Shown: one piece after another, positions 35,990 to 44,553 of the stretch
Position numbering within the stretch: the first letter of the stretch is position 1
Layout: each line of letters begins with the position of its first letter
Assembly (NCBI RefSeq): GCF_015207985.1
Contig: NZ_JADEVV010000021.1
Location: 1-61,170, forward strand
Direction of reading: 5' to 3'
Source of the DNA: Synechocystis salina LEGE 00031
GTDB taxonomy: Bacteria; Cyanobacteriota; Cyanobacteriia; Cyanobacteriales; Microcystaceae
DNA: 61,170 nucleotides
Notes under the pieces: model-generated
Told to the model about the DNA's origin: nothing
The model's database searches: none
The model's input: only the letters and a program-made list of their open reading frames with translations
Made by a program: the position numbers and the translations under genes

Positions 35990-36443
35990 ACGTAAATTTC
36001 TCGTTGAAGATGACCGTTGGCGGAGTCTGGCCCAGGGTTATTTATACCGTCAGGGTTACATTGCCACCCAGGATCTAACCACTGTCCGAATTCGGACCAT
36101 TGGCGATCAAGCCTATCTCACCATTAAAGGTAAAAATACCGGCATGACCCGCTTGGAATTTGAGTATGAAATTCCGGCCGTGGATGCCAATCAAATTTTG
36201 ACGGAGCTTTGCTCACCGCCCTTGATTGAAAAATATCGTTATTGCCTCGATTATCAAGGTAAAACCTGGGAAGTGGACGAATTTTTGGGGGATAACCAGG
36301 GCCTAATTTTGGCGGAAGTGGAATTAACCGACGCCGATGAACAAATAAGTTTACCTCCCTGGATTGGCGAAGAAGTGACCAATGATGCCCGTTATTACAA
36401 CGTAAATTTAGCCAAGCATCCCTACAAAAATTGGTCAAACTAA
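35973..36443 (+). CDS. CYTH-domain triphosphate tunnel metalloenzyme
   Basis: 156 residues. The EIERKFLV signature (residues 4-11) and repeated acidic/basic strands (VRIRTIGDQAYLTIKGK, RLEFEYEIP, WEVDEFLG, LAEVELTDA) form the eight-stranded tunnel that holds triphosphate and metal ions. Bacterial members hydrolyse inorganic triphosphate or other organic triphosphates; adenylate cyclase activity is rare. It overlaps the hyuA-hyuB stop by 17 bp, so it is translationally coupled although the two functions are not obviously linked. Confidence 0.88.
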   Translation: MAVEIERKFLVEDDRWRSLAQGYLYRQGYIATQDLTTVRIRTIGDQAYLTIKGKNTGMTRLEFEYEIPAVDANQILTELCSPPLIEKYRYCLDYQGKTWEVDEFLGDNQGLILAEVELTDADEQISLPPWIGEEVTNDARYYNVNLAKHPYKNWSN

Positions 36444-36559
36444 TCACAGCCTACCAATCTCGGTAAATTGTGAAGAAAACGCAACAAAATGAACCATTAA
36501 GCTAATTTCTGTCTATCCTGACTGGTATATTCCAGTCTAATGAAAGATGAGTTTGTTAT

Positions 36560-36814
36560 ATGACAAATCAAAATGTACCAAATTATTTGGCACAATCCAT
36601 TCTGGTGACCCTATTTTGTTGCCTACCCTTGGGCATTGTGGCCATTATCAAAGCATCGGAAGTTAATTCCCGTTTAGCTTCAGGGGACTATGAAGGCGCT
36701 GTGCGAGCTTCCAATGAAGCGAAAAAATTTTGTTGGTGGTCCTTTGGTGCCGGCATCATTTTTGTCGTTATCTATATTGTTCTTGCTGTGCTTGCCGCCA
36801 TCTTTGGTCAGTAA
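36560..36814 (+). CDS. CD225/dispanin-like membrane protein
   Basis: 84 residues, two hydrophobic helices. The re-entrant first helix with CCLPLGIVAIIKA and the loop SEVNSRLASGDYEGAVRASNEAKKFCWWS match the CD225 domain known from interferon-induced transmembrane proteins and bacterial relatives. Members curve membranes in animals; the bacterial role is unknown. A DUF2752 gene follows 53 bp downstream, a pairing I remember from other bacteria. Confidence 0.85.
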   Translation: MTNQNVPNYLAQSILVTLFCCLPLGIVAIIKASEVNSRLASGDYEGAVRASNEAKKFCWWSFGAGIIFVVIYIVLAVLAAIFGQ

Positions 36815-36867
36815 TTAAAGTTAGACTTTTTGACTTTGCTGTTGTTCACTATTCATCAACGAATACT

Positions 36868-37314
36868 ATGTTTAGCTTGAAAAATCATTCCCTCTCTCCA
36901 TTACTATCCCCTAAGGCCAAGGAGTATTTAGGATTCATTTTGGTAACCCTGACCATTGTTGTTGCTGGCACTCTCCTTTTCCTCTTTGATCCCGCTTCAT
37001 CGAAGTTATTTCCCCCCAGTCCCTTTCGTAGTTTAACTGGGCTTTACTGTCCTGGTTGCGGTACTTTGCGGGCATTGCATCAACTGCTCCATGGCAATTT
37101 GGTGGGAGCTTTTGGACTAAATCCTTTAATGATTATCTCCCTCCCCTTTATGATCTACTCCTACGTTGCCTATGGTCTAAAAACCATTACTGGGCGGACT
37201 TTATTGGTTTGGTTTATTCCCCCCAAAATAATCTGGTTCATATTGCAGGCAATTTTGGCTTACTGGGTGGCCAGAAACATCCCCTTTGCTCCTTTTTCTT
37301 GGTTAGCCCCCTAA
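36868..37314 (+). CDS. DUF2752 membrane protein
   Basis: 148 residues from ATG 36868; longer in-frame starts would overlap the CD225 gene. The diagnostic segment is GLYCPGCGTLRALHQLLHGNLVGAFGLNPL, with CPGCG preceding the second helix, plus three further helices. Function unknown. The CD225 plus DUF2752 neighbourhood suggests a joint membrane system. Confidence 0.85.
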   Translation: MFSLKNHSLSPLLSPKAKEYLGFILVTLTIVVAGTLLFLFDPASSKLFPPSPFRSLTGLYCPGCGTLRALHQLLHGNLVGAFGLNPLMIISLPFMIYSYVAYGLKTITGRTLLVWFIPPKIIWFILQAILAYWVARNIPFAPFSWLAP

Positions 37315-37405
37315 TCTGAAATTCCAATCGTTTAAATAGTTAAATAGAGTGATTTATGGGCATCGGTGACGGGTAAAACTGATGCCATTTTTAACAACAG
37401 GAGCC

Positions 37406-37654
37406 TTATGATGCCACAACTACTGTCGCTTTTTTATCAGGTAATTTTGGCTCAAAATGTAAAACTATTATTTGATCTGGTCGTAATCCTAAAGATTCGT
37501 AGGTCCGCCCATGGCGGTCACTAAATTCGACTTCAAATGCTGTGCCATTTGCTAGGATATCCACTACTGTTCCCACCTGCCCTCGCCACAGATTGTACTG
37601 GGGTAAATCAACGGTTAAAGCCACCACATCCAATAAATTTACCGTACTATTCAT
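37406..37654 (-). CDS. DUF4926 protein (possible immunity partner of the DUF6883 gene)
   Basis: 82 residues. The pattern LLDVVALTVDLPQYNLWRGQVGTVVDIL, then AFEVEFSDRHGRTYESLGL, fits DUF4926, a small SH3-like beta domain. It follows the DUF6883 gene by 18 bp on the same strand, an arrangement I recall as common in cyanobacteria. The role as inhibitor of the upstream gene is inferred from this pairing and from the toxin-like nature of DUF6883. Confidence 0.8.
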   Translation of the reverse strand: MNSTVNLLDVVALTVDLPQYNLWRGQVGTVVDILANGTAFEVEFSDRHGRTYESLGLRPDQIIVLHFEPKLPDKKATVVVAS

Positions 37655-37672
37655 TAAACTATCTCCACCGAA

Positions 37673-38005
37673 CTATAGCGGATAACAAGTCGTCAATCTT
37701 GGCACTTCTGAGCCGTGCTCGATAATCCAGGCACTACGAAGGGTTCCACTTCTATTCTGCCATTCGATGTCAAAATCCAAAGTGTAGCGCTGACCAAATG
37801 CGTCTTTTCTTCCCAGTTTGACTTCATTACTTTGAACTACTGCCAGTAGAATCTGACGTAATTCTTCGGCATCATCATCGGTTATCCCAAAATTTGATAA
37901 AAAAAGCCGTGCTTTGTGTTTTCCATCTTCATGCTCTAGATTGAGGCAATAGTCACGGAGTTTACGAATGTCGACCACAGCTTTTTGGGCATTTGGGAGG
38001 AGCAT
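37673..38005 (-). CDS. DUF6883 toxin-like protein
   Basis: 110 residues from the ATG at 38005 (MLLPNAQKAVVDIRKLRDYC); eight extra codons upstream are open but atypical. The pattern LPNAxKAxVDxxKLxxYCLNxEHEDGKHKARLF, GITxxDAExL, and the end RSAWIIEHGSEVPRLTTCYPL matches DUF6883, a domain also found at the C-termini of polymorphic toxins (recalled). Here it stands alone without a delivery domain. The adjacent DUF4926 gene may neutralise it. Catalytic residues are not known to me, but the conserved Lys/His (EHEDGKHKA) are candidates. Confidence 0.75.
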   Translation of the reverse strand: MLLPNAQKAVVDIRKLRDYCLNLEHEDGKHKARLFLSNFGITDDDAEELRQILLAVVQSNEVKLGRKDAFGQRYTLDFDIEWQNRSGTLRSAWIIEHGSEVPRLTTCYPL

Positions 38006-38209
38006 AGAAATGACAGGGCTGAAAAGCAACCTCGAGATTATCTCAAAATTGGCTCATACCTCTTGAAGTTACTCTCAGCAACTACCATCTCCTCTGACGG
38101 CAAGAGTGGCGATCGCCTTGTCGGCTGACGGTTCCTGGTGGTTAATTTGCTAGAATGAGGACGGCATTTGCCCTTGGGCATTGTTTCTACTCTCGGCGCC
38201 TCAAGCACT

Positions 38210-38404
38210 ATGGGATATTTAGTTTCGTTTGTTTTGTTGGTAGTCTACGTCGGTGGAGTCTGGCGTTTTCTTTCTGGCTATCGCCACACTAACTTTAACC
38301 GTAGCTTGGCAACCCGCATCTCCCTGGCTTTGCTTTGGCCTGGTTTACTCCTGGTCAATCCTTCCTACCGCAAAAATTTTCAAAAGGCCCTCAAAGGTCG
38401 TTAA
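38210..38404 (+). CDS. Small membrane protein, unknown function
   Basis: 64 residues from ATG 38210: one N-terminal helix (YLVSFVLLVVYVGGVWRF), a polar loop (SGYRHTNFNRSLATR) and a second helix (ISLALLWPGLLLVNPSYR), then a basic tail. Similar two-helix peptides are common in cyanobacteria. It lies 67 bp before holA on the same strand. The start could be TTG 38168. Confidence 0.65.
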   Translation: MGYLVSFVLLVVYVGGVWRFLSGYRHTNFNRSLATRISLALLWPGLLLVNPSYRKNFQKALKGR

Positions 38405-38471
38405 AAGTTTGTTGGAAAAGCTCCCTGGCCAAAGCTTGAGGGGAGTTAGATAAAAATTCCGCAATGTTGCC

Positions 38472-39473
38472 ATGCCCGTTCATTTTTATTGGGGCGAAGA
38501 CCAATTTACCCTGCACCAAGCGGTTAAACAACTGCAAAAACGTTGTTTAGACCCCCAATGGGAAGCGTTTAATTTTGAGAAAATTCCGGGGGAACAGGCT
38601 GATGCCACCCAAAGAGGACTGGAACAAGCCCTAACCCCTCCCTTTGGCCATGGCGATCGCCTAGTGTGGGTGGTGGATTCCACCTTGGGACAGAGTTGTG
38701 ATGATGCTCTGCTGACTAGGCTGCAAAAAAGTTTGCCCGCCATCCCCGCCGACTGCCATCTGCTGTTCACTTCCGGCAAAAAGCTCGATCGCCGCCTGAA
38801 ATCTACTAAATGTTTGGAAGGTAATGCCACTATCCGGGAATTTGCCCTCATTTCCCCCTGGAATGTGGACGCTCTCATCCATCAAATCCAGGCGATCGCC
38901 CGGGATCTGCAACTGCCCTTGGCGGCGGAAACGGAAGGTTTTTTGGCGGAAGCGTTGGGTAATGATACTAGGTTGATTTGGAATGAGTTGGGCAAGCTCA
39001 AACTCTATAGCGAGAGCCAACCTGGCCCTTTAACGGTGTCCCAGGTGGAAGAGTTGGTCAATACCAGCACCCAAAATAGTTTGCAATTGGCCCAGGCGAT
39101 CCGGGATGGGGAAACGGCCCAGGCATTACAATTGGTGGCGGATTTATTGCTCACCCATAACGAACCGGCTTTAAAGATTTTAGCTACCCTCACCGGCCAG
39201 TTCCGCACTTGGACATTAATCAAGCTCGCCTTGGAAGCAGGGGAAAAAGATGATAAGGCGATCGCCGCCCAAGCCGACCTCAGCAATCCTAAACGTTTAT
39301 ACTTTTTACGCAAGGAACTGCGGGGTATTACCGGCGGACAATTACTCAAAACCCTGCCCCTGTTGCTGGAATTGGAGTATCAACTAAAGCGGGGGGCGGA
39401 CCCCTGTTCGAGCTTACAAACTAAGGTGATGGAACTATCATCATTGTTCCAGCCCATACACCGTCGCCGTTGA
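38472..39473 (+). CDS. holA: DNA polymerase III subunit delta
   Basis: 333 residues, the normal length. The N-terminal segment PVHFYWGEDQFTLHQAVKQL is the delta-subunit start, followed by the AAA+-like domain (LLFTSGKKLDRRLKSTK) and the helical collar with DLLLTHNEPALKILATLTGQFRTW and the KRLYFLRKEL region. It opens the beta clamp as part of the clamp loader. Internal HIP1 sites fit the resident genome. Confidence 0.93.
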   Translation: MPVHFYWGEDQFTLHQAVKQLQKRCLDPQWEAFNFEKIPGEQADATQRGLEQALTPPFGHGDRLVWVVDSTLGQSCDDALLTRLQKSLPAIPADCHLLFTSGKKLDRRLKSTKCLEGNATIREFALISPWNVDALIHQIQAIARDLQLPLAAETEGFLAEALGNDTRLIWNELGKLKLYSESQPGPLTVSQVEELVNTSTQNSLQLAQAIRDGETAQALQLVADLLLTHNEPALKILATLTGQFRTWTLIKLALEAGEKDDKAIAAQADLSNPKRLYFLRKELRGITGGQLLKTLPLLLELEYQLKRGADPCSSLQTKVMELSSLFQPIHRRR

Positions 39474-39533
39474 TCTCCGTCGGTCGACAAATGGCCCTAT
39501 GCTGAGAAATTGTCATTTCTTAAACCTTGCCCA

Positions 39534-40220
39534 ATGAAGTCGTCGGCCCATACTCCTTTGCCTCCCTGGTTAACCATTGTCGGTCGGGTTCCTTTCTTTG
39601 TCTGCTTGGCGATCGTCGGATTGTTGATTGCCCTGGGGCACAATTTTAGGGAAGTGAACGATTTAAAGGAAATTGCCTTTGACATTGCCTTTTTGGATTT
39701 TTTGCATAAGGTAATTCCCGAAGCCATGGCCCCTTTTTGGATCAAGGTTTACAAAGGTACGGGGGTGGAACTAACCGCCACCATGATTGCCATCACCCTA
39801 GGTTTTTTAACTTGGAAACGCTACTGGTCCGAGATTAAATATCTAGTTTTTGCCACCCTGGGCATCCTTTTGCTCATTGACCAAGTGTTGAAGCCCTTTT
39901 TTAACCGGACTCGCCCTTTACCCCGTTTAGTGGATGTGGATGGACGCAGTTTCCCCAGTGGCCATGCGGCGGGGGGGGTGGTGTTTTATTTCTACCTGGC
40001 CTTTTTGTTGGTAGCTCACTTTCCCCAATACCGTTGGCACATTTATCTTGGTGCAACCCTTTGGGTCGGTTTCATTGGCATTGCCAGTATGTATTGTCGG
40101 GTTCATTGGGCAACGGATATCCTCGCTGGTTACGGAGTGGGCTTTATATGGTTAACCCTCAGTCTGTTTTTGCTCAAGCGAGAAAAGCCCGATGTTTATT
40201 TGCAATCTCGTCAAAACTAA
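39534..40220 (+). CDS. PAP2-family membrane phosphatase
   Basis: 228 residues from ATG 39534; a TTG eight codons upstream is possible. The three PAP2 motifs are KPFFNRTRP, PSGHAAG and YCRVHWATDILAGYG with the catalytic His/Asp. About six membrane helices. It should remove phosphate from a lipid phosphate such as undecaprenyl pyrophosphate or phosphatidic acid at the outer face of the plasma membrane; the substrate is inferred. Confidence 0.9.
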   Translation: MKSSAHTPLPPWLTIVGRVPFFVCLAIVGLLIALGHNFREVNDLKEIAFDIAFLDFLHKVIPEAMAPFWIKVYKGTGVELTATMIAITLGFLTWKRYWSEIKYLVFATLGILLLIDQVLKPFFNRTRPLPRLVDVDGRSFPSGHAAGGVVFYFYLAFLLVAHFPQYRWHIYLGATLWVGFIGIASMYCRVHWATDILAGYGVGFIWLTLSLFLLKREKPDVYLQSRQN

Positions 40221-40675
40221 AATGCTCCACCGGTTTTACCAAAATGTTGCGGCAAGTTGTCAGGAAAACTAAGTTTAAACTGGGCTAAATTTCTGGAGCT
40301 ACTAGTGTTGCACAACGGTAATGGTTGGGAGCGCATTTTCCGGGGGAAGAACTCGGGTTAACTATCCCATCCCAACCGCCCCAACCTCTTTAGACATGGG
40401 CCAGTGTTCTGCAATCAGGCGAAGATTTCAAAATAGCCATGACTCGGAAAGGATAAGGATATTGATAAAACCCCCTGTCCCCCAGTCTGACTGGAACTTT
40501 AATGCGGAAATTGAAGCAATAGATCAAAACTTTACAAACAAACTCTCCCAATGACAGCTTTGAATCTGGTACTCTGGTAGTGAGTGTACTATTTTACCCA
40601 GGCGATCGGACGCTAATTTCCCAATTGGTTCCTGCTCGTTAACGTTGGCGCTACCCAGTATTTTTTCCCAGTCCT
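40221..40675. other. Intergenic region with no convincing gene
   Basis: 455 bp between the PAP2 and SUI1 genes. An inverted repeat GGTTGGGA (40323-40330) / TCCCAACC (40370-40377) could form a long-loop hairpin. A 77-codon frame at 40321-40554 has unlike codon use and no protein-like pattern. The promoter for the SUI1 gene is probably in the last 100 bp. Confidence 0.5.
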
Positions 40676-41011
40676 ATGGCCAGCTCCAAACCCCCAGCTC
40701 GTATTGTTTACCAAGAATTTGGCCCGGTGGCAGATCCCATATCGGACGAGGAAATTGACCTTCCTCCCCAACAACAGAATGTCCGGATCCAAGCAACTCG
40801 CTCTGGCCGAAAAGGAAAAACAGTGACAGTAGTGAATGGTTTGCAATTGTCCACCCCGGGGCGACAAGCCCTACTCAAGGCTCTGAAAAATTTTTGTGGT
40901 AGTGGGGGCACCTTGAAGGAAGATTGTTTGGAAATCCAGGGCGATCAACGGGAGAAAATTCTCGCTTATTTGTTAAAGCAGGGCTACAAAGCTAAAATTA
41001 GTGGTGGTTAG
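40676..41011 (+). CDS. SUI1/YciH-like translation initiation factor
   Basis: 111 residues. After a polar N-terminus, the core QNVRIQATRSGRKGKTVTVV, then LLKALKNFCGSGGTLKEDCLEIQGDQREKILAYLLKQGYKAKISGG, is the SUI1/eIF1 fold. Bacterial YciH-type proteins act on the ribosome during initiation or stress. Complete and of normal length. Alone in its transcription unit. Confidence 0.93.
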   Translation: MASSKPPARIVYQEFGPVADPISDEEIDLPPQQQNVRIQATRSGRKGKTVTVVNGLQLSTPGRQALLKALKNFCGSGGTLKEDCLEIQGDQREKILAYLLKQGYKAKISGG

Positions 41012-41105
41012 ATTATCAAAGCTCAATTACGCCTAATTAAGTCTTTTTTCTTTCATTCAGAGTCTATTTTGTCCGATTCTGAAATGCGCTCTTCCCCCAT
41101 CCGCC

Positions 41106-41774
41106 ATGGTCAGTAACAAAAAGCCCATCGGTATTATTCTCCAGGAAGCAAAACTAATTACCTCTGGGCAATTGGAAGTGGCTTTGTATGAACAAAAGCA
41201 GTTCGAGATGTTGCTGGGGGAAATTCTTTCTCACCATGGCTGGATTTCCCAGGAAACGGCGGATTTTTTCGTTGACCTCTGGCCCGCAATGGTGGGGCAA
41301 CCGGTGCAGGGCCCCATTGGTTACTACCTGAAAATGGCCCATCTGCTGGATGAAGACCAGATTGAGCGTATTTTGCGCGAACAACAACGGTTGGGGGTAC
41401 GCTTCGGTTCGGTGGCGGTGCTCAAGGGTTGGTTAAAGGAAGAAACAATTAACTTTTTTGTGAAAAATATTGCCGGTACGACTGAGGAAGATGTTTCTCC
41501 AGCGGCCTTAGTTCTACCGGTTCCTCAATTACAAATTCCTCCAGCCTCTCAATTAAAAATTCCTCGACGGCGATCGCCTGAGTTGATGGAGGCCCAAGCC
41601 AAGGAAACCTATCACCAGGAACGTTTACCGACCGGACAAGGGGAAAATATACTTCCCATAATCCCAGTCCCATCGAGGAAAACCACTGATTCTCCCCGGC
41701 AGGCGGCGGAAACCCTGATCTTGTTTGATGACCACCACCAAAGTCAGGGCAAAGAAGATGGGGAGAGCGACTAG
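41106..41774 (+). CDS. GspE/PilB N-terminal-like (MshEN-type) repeat protein without ATPase
   Basis: 222 residues. Two tandem copies of the type II secretion ATPase N-terminal repeat: IGIILQEAKLITSGQLEVAL (7-26, continuing EQKQFEMLLGEIL) and IGYYLKMAHLLDEDQIERIL (about 72-91, continuing EQQRLGVRFGSV). After residue 130 the protein is proline-rich and disordered. Full secretion or pilus ATPases carry this module before a RecA-like domain, absent here. Related MshEN domains bind cyclic di-GMP in some proteins, so a regulatory role in pili is possible but unproven. Confidence 0.65.
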   Translation: MVSNKKPIGIILQEAKLITSGQLEVALYEQKQFEMLLGEILSHHGWISQETADFFVDLWPAMVGQPVQGPIGYYLKMAHLLDEDQIERILREQQRLGVRFGSVAVLKGWLKEETINFFVKNIAGTTEEDVSPAALVLPVPQLQIPPASQLKIPRRRSPELMEAQAKETYHQERLPTGQGENILPIIPVPSRKTTDSPRQAAETLILFDDHHQSQGKEDGESD

Positions 41775-41799
41775 ACCATCCATGGCGTTTTGATCCCTC

Positions 41800-43281
41800 C
41801 TAATTCACCCTCAACTCCTGTTGTAAAACCTGATAAATTCTCACCATCCCCAGGGTGTCTAGGCCACAATAATCCCGCAGTTGCTGGGCCATTTCCGCCC
41901 TTCTATCCGGCAGAGAACATTCCAGGAGGGCTTCCCATACCAGGGGAGCTTCATTGCCAGACTTGATGGCCAAGTCGTCGTGGCAAAGCTGGGGCACCAT
42001 GACCGGCAGAACTTTTTTGAGGGAATAGGAACCCTGGAAACCTGGATGGAAATAGGCTTTTTTAAAAACCACCTGTAAATCCCACAGGCGATCGATAATC
42101 TGATTAATTTTGGACCCATAGTTGGGGTAGGCCGCCGCCAATTGTTGTAATACGCCCTTTTCAAAGGATTGGTTATAAACCACCACTGAACCCCGATCGC
42201 CAATGTGATGTATCAGGGAAATCAGCAGGGGGAGGCGGGGATCGGAATTTTCCGTATGCAAATATTCAAAGTGCTCCAGGGAACCGTCCACATTGAGACG
42301 GTGGCAACTGTACTGAAAAATGCAACGTTCGTAGGGATGCAGACCGGCAAAACGGGGAATGGCACTGCTGTGGGTTTCCACATCAAAAAAATACAACGGT
42401 TGATCAAGGGGGATCTGGCCCAGCAATCGCCTTAATAAATCGTGGTCTATTTGGGGTTTTGCTTCCGTCATCCGGTCAATAAATGCTCTTTGCCTTTGGG
42501 TCAAAGGAAAGTCCGCCGGAATGTCCTCCAAGTCCCAGATATTAGACGCCATCAACCTTTGCAATTTATCTTGCTTCAACAGGGGGATGTCGAAAATTGA
42601 AATCGGGGGCACATTCTGCCAACAATGATCTTTAAACGGACAACGGTAAGGGCGATCACAATGGCTGCCAATGGGGACCTGGGGAGCGGTCGGTTCCGTC
42701 AACAATTTGCGGAATTCTGCCAGTTTTTGGGGCAACTGCTGGCGCCAACGTACCACCGCCGCCGTCACATCTTGATAGCAAAACCGTTCCTGCACTACAC
42801 TCCAATTACGCGCCATGGGATTCACCACCATGAGGCTAGTTTTCTCTACCGTTAACCCCAACCCCTCCAACACGTAATGTTGCAAGGTTAAATCGGCTAT
42901 GTGTTCGTCCTTGAGCTTGGTGGCGGATTTTACCTCAATAATTTCCCAGTTACCCGACGGTAAGCGTCGCAATACGTCACAGCGCACCAAAATATCGTCA
43001 TACAAAAAAGCGGGCTCAAATAAACACTCCACCCCTTGCCCTGCCACCACTACTGTCAATTCCCAACTTTTTTCTAGGCAGTACTTCAGACTTCCATCCA
43101 CCAATATGCCATTTTTAAAAGATTCCCGCGCCGCCACCCCGATCGCCTTACCTTGTTTAATTCTTTGTTCGGCGGCCAAGGACATGGGGGAAGCATCTTC
43201 TGGACGGCAGATAGACAACCACAGACGTTTCGGACAGTGCAACCCTGCCAAAAAGTAGGTCTTGCTGATGGGAAAAGACAT
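41800..43281 (-). CDS. Fe-S RecB-like nuclease fused to a DEDD-type exonuclease (TM0106/DUF2779 family)
   Basis: 493 residues from the ATG at 43281 (MSFPISKTYFLAGLHCP). A Cas4/AddB-type layout is visible: Cys16 in LHCPKRLWL and Cys208/214/220 in HCDRPYRCPFKDHC are placed to bind a [4Fe-4S] cluster; Asp102 and E116-x-K118 (EIIEVKSATKL) form the RecB nuclease site. The C-terminal half is an RNase H-like DEDD domain beginning YFFDVETH (Asp300, Glu302), as in DUF2779. Two nuclease domains in one chain suggest DNA end processing. No CRISPR array or recombination partner is nearby. It is convergent with the MshEN-type gene. Confidence 0.82.
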   Translation of the reverse strand: MSFPISKTYFLAGLHCPKRLWLSICRPEDASPMSLAAEQRIKQGKAIGVAARESFKNGILVDGSLKYCLEKSWELTVVVAGQGVECLFEPAFLYDDILVRCDVLRRLPSGNWEIIEVKSATKLKDEHIADLTLQHYVLEGLGLTVEKTSLMVVNPMARNWSVVQERFCYQDVTAAVVRWRQQLPQKLAEFRKLLTEPTAPQVPIGSHCDRPYRCPFKDHCWQNVPPISIFDIPLLKQDKLQRLMASNIWDLEDIPADFPLTQRQRAFIDRMTEAKPQIDHDLLRRLLGQIPLDQPLYFFDVETHSSAIPRFAGLHPYERCIFQYSCHRLNVDGSLEHFEYLHTENSDPRLPLLISLIHHIGDRGSVVVYNQSFEKGVLQQLAAAYPNYGSKINQIIDRLWDLQVVFKKAYFHPGFQGSYSLKKVLPVMVPQLCHDDLAIKSGNEAPLVWEALLECSLPDRRAEMAQQLRDYCGLDTLGMVRIYQVLQQELRVN

Positions 43282-43620
43282 GGTGGCCGACTCCATAGAA
43301 ACCCAACCTTAAAACGGAGGTTCTGAGCAGAGAGAAAAATGGACGGGGTTCACTCTACCGATGTTATGCTTAAACCATTCCCCAGTGAGCTTTGGAAGAA
43401 AATAATTTCCAGTCTCAACCTAATGTAACCTAGCCTGGGCTCTGTGATTTTTTTGGCCTGCCTTTAAAAAGAAGAATTGGGAGAGTTCTGGTTGAGGAAC
43501 TTTTTACTTGGGGGACGGGACGAGGAGTAAAAGCCAATTATGTAAAGTTTTGTTATTGTGGGGAAAGGGTGGGATGTATTTATATCCAGCACCAGCCCGT
43601 TGTCAAGATGGCATTTATTC
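43282..43620. other. Intergenic region between the divergent nuclease and PHP genes
   Basis: About 340 bp with no protein-like open frame. Frames running into the PHP gene from 43508 and 43558 are not family-like. AT-rich segments near 43440-43460 may be promoter elements for both directions. No repeat or tRNA was found. Confidence 0.5.
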
Positions 43621-44307
43621 ATGGTTAACGACCTTATTTCTCCGCAGTCTCAACAGATGGAGCGCCAACTTACAACTGTTTGGCAGTCCTTGACCCCCAC
43701 CAGTTGTCCACGGTTTTATAACTTTCATCTCCACACCCGATGTTCCGACGGTCAGATGACCCCAGAGGGCTTGATCGAACAGGCCATACACCAAGAATTA
43801 CGGGGCTTGGCCATCACAGATCACCATTGTGTGGCGGGCTATTACCGGGCCCAACGCTGGCTCACTGAACATTGCCATTATCCAGGCCCCAGGCCCCAAC
43901 TCTGGACTGGCATTGAGATTACTGCCAATTTAGACGGCACCGAAGTCCACATCCTCGGCTACGATTTTGACCCGACCCAACCGGTGTTAGACCCCTACCT
44001 GACTGGCGATCGCCCGGATAAATATTATGCCCAAGGGGCTAAGGTAATCAAGGCTATCCATGATGCCGGCGGTTTAGCGGTGTTGGCCCATCCGGCCCGG
44101 TACCGTCAACCCGCCAGTCAACTGATCCCAGCGGCGGCCCGCCATGGCATTGACGGAGTGGAAGCTTTTTATGCCTACGGCAACCCCAAACCTTGGCAGA
44201 GTTCTGTGCCCCAAATGGAAGAAGTCAGTTACCTGGGGGATTTGTATAACCTGTTCCGCACCTGTGGCACCGATAGCCATGGGGAAAGCATTATGTACCG
44301 TCTGTAA
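43621..44307 (+). CDS. PHP-domain phosphoesterase
   Basis: 228 residues from ATG 43621; upstream frames lack the family start. Metal ligands: FHLHTRCSDG (HxH plus Asp), the AITDHHC segment, TGIEITANL (Glu), LAVLAHPARY (His) and CGTDSHG (Asp-His). Such proteins include nucleoside 3',5'-bisphosphate phosphatases and histidinol phosphatases; the substrate is unknown. The C-terminus ends soon after CGTDSHG with MYRL, shorter than some relatives. Confidence 0.88.
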   Translation: MVNDLISPQSQQMERQLTTVWQSLTPTSCPRFYNFHLHTRCSDGQMTPEGLIEQAIHQELRGLAITDHHCVAGYYRAQRWLTEHCHYPGPRPQLWTGIEITANLDGTEVHILGYDFDPTQPVLDPYLTGDRPDKYYAQGAKVIKAIHDAGGLAVLAHPARYRQPASQLIPAAARHGIDGVEAFYAYGNPKPWQSSVPQMEEVSYLGDLYNLFRTCGTDSHGESIMYRL

Positions 44308-44553
44308 GATCCTCCCATCCCCCACGGGGACACCTAAAGCGTGGGATACCCTAGTTAACCCCAAAGTAGATTTGGGGACGGTCCAACTTTCAAGCATCAT
44401 TGGGGAATTGGAAGAGTATTTGTCATGCAACCACAATGGTGGAAGTTGTGATGGTTTGATTTAAAAATATCAATGTTTGTTAACTTTCCCCCGCCCTGGC
44501 CCCTGGGATACACTGAACAGAGAGTTTTCCATTACCAGTCCTAGGAGTACGGC

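Noticed and set aside
40321-40554. An open frame of 77 codons in the gap before the SUI1 gene
   Set aside because: No ribosome site, no membrane or domain pattern and unusual composition; treated as chance.
43297-43620. CRISPR array or repeats near the Cas4-like nuclease
   Set aside because: No regularly spaced direct repeat was seen here or elsewhere in the window.
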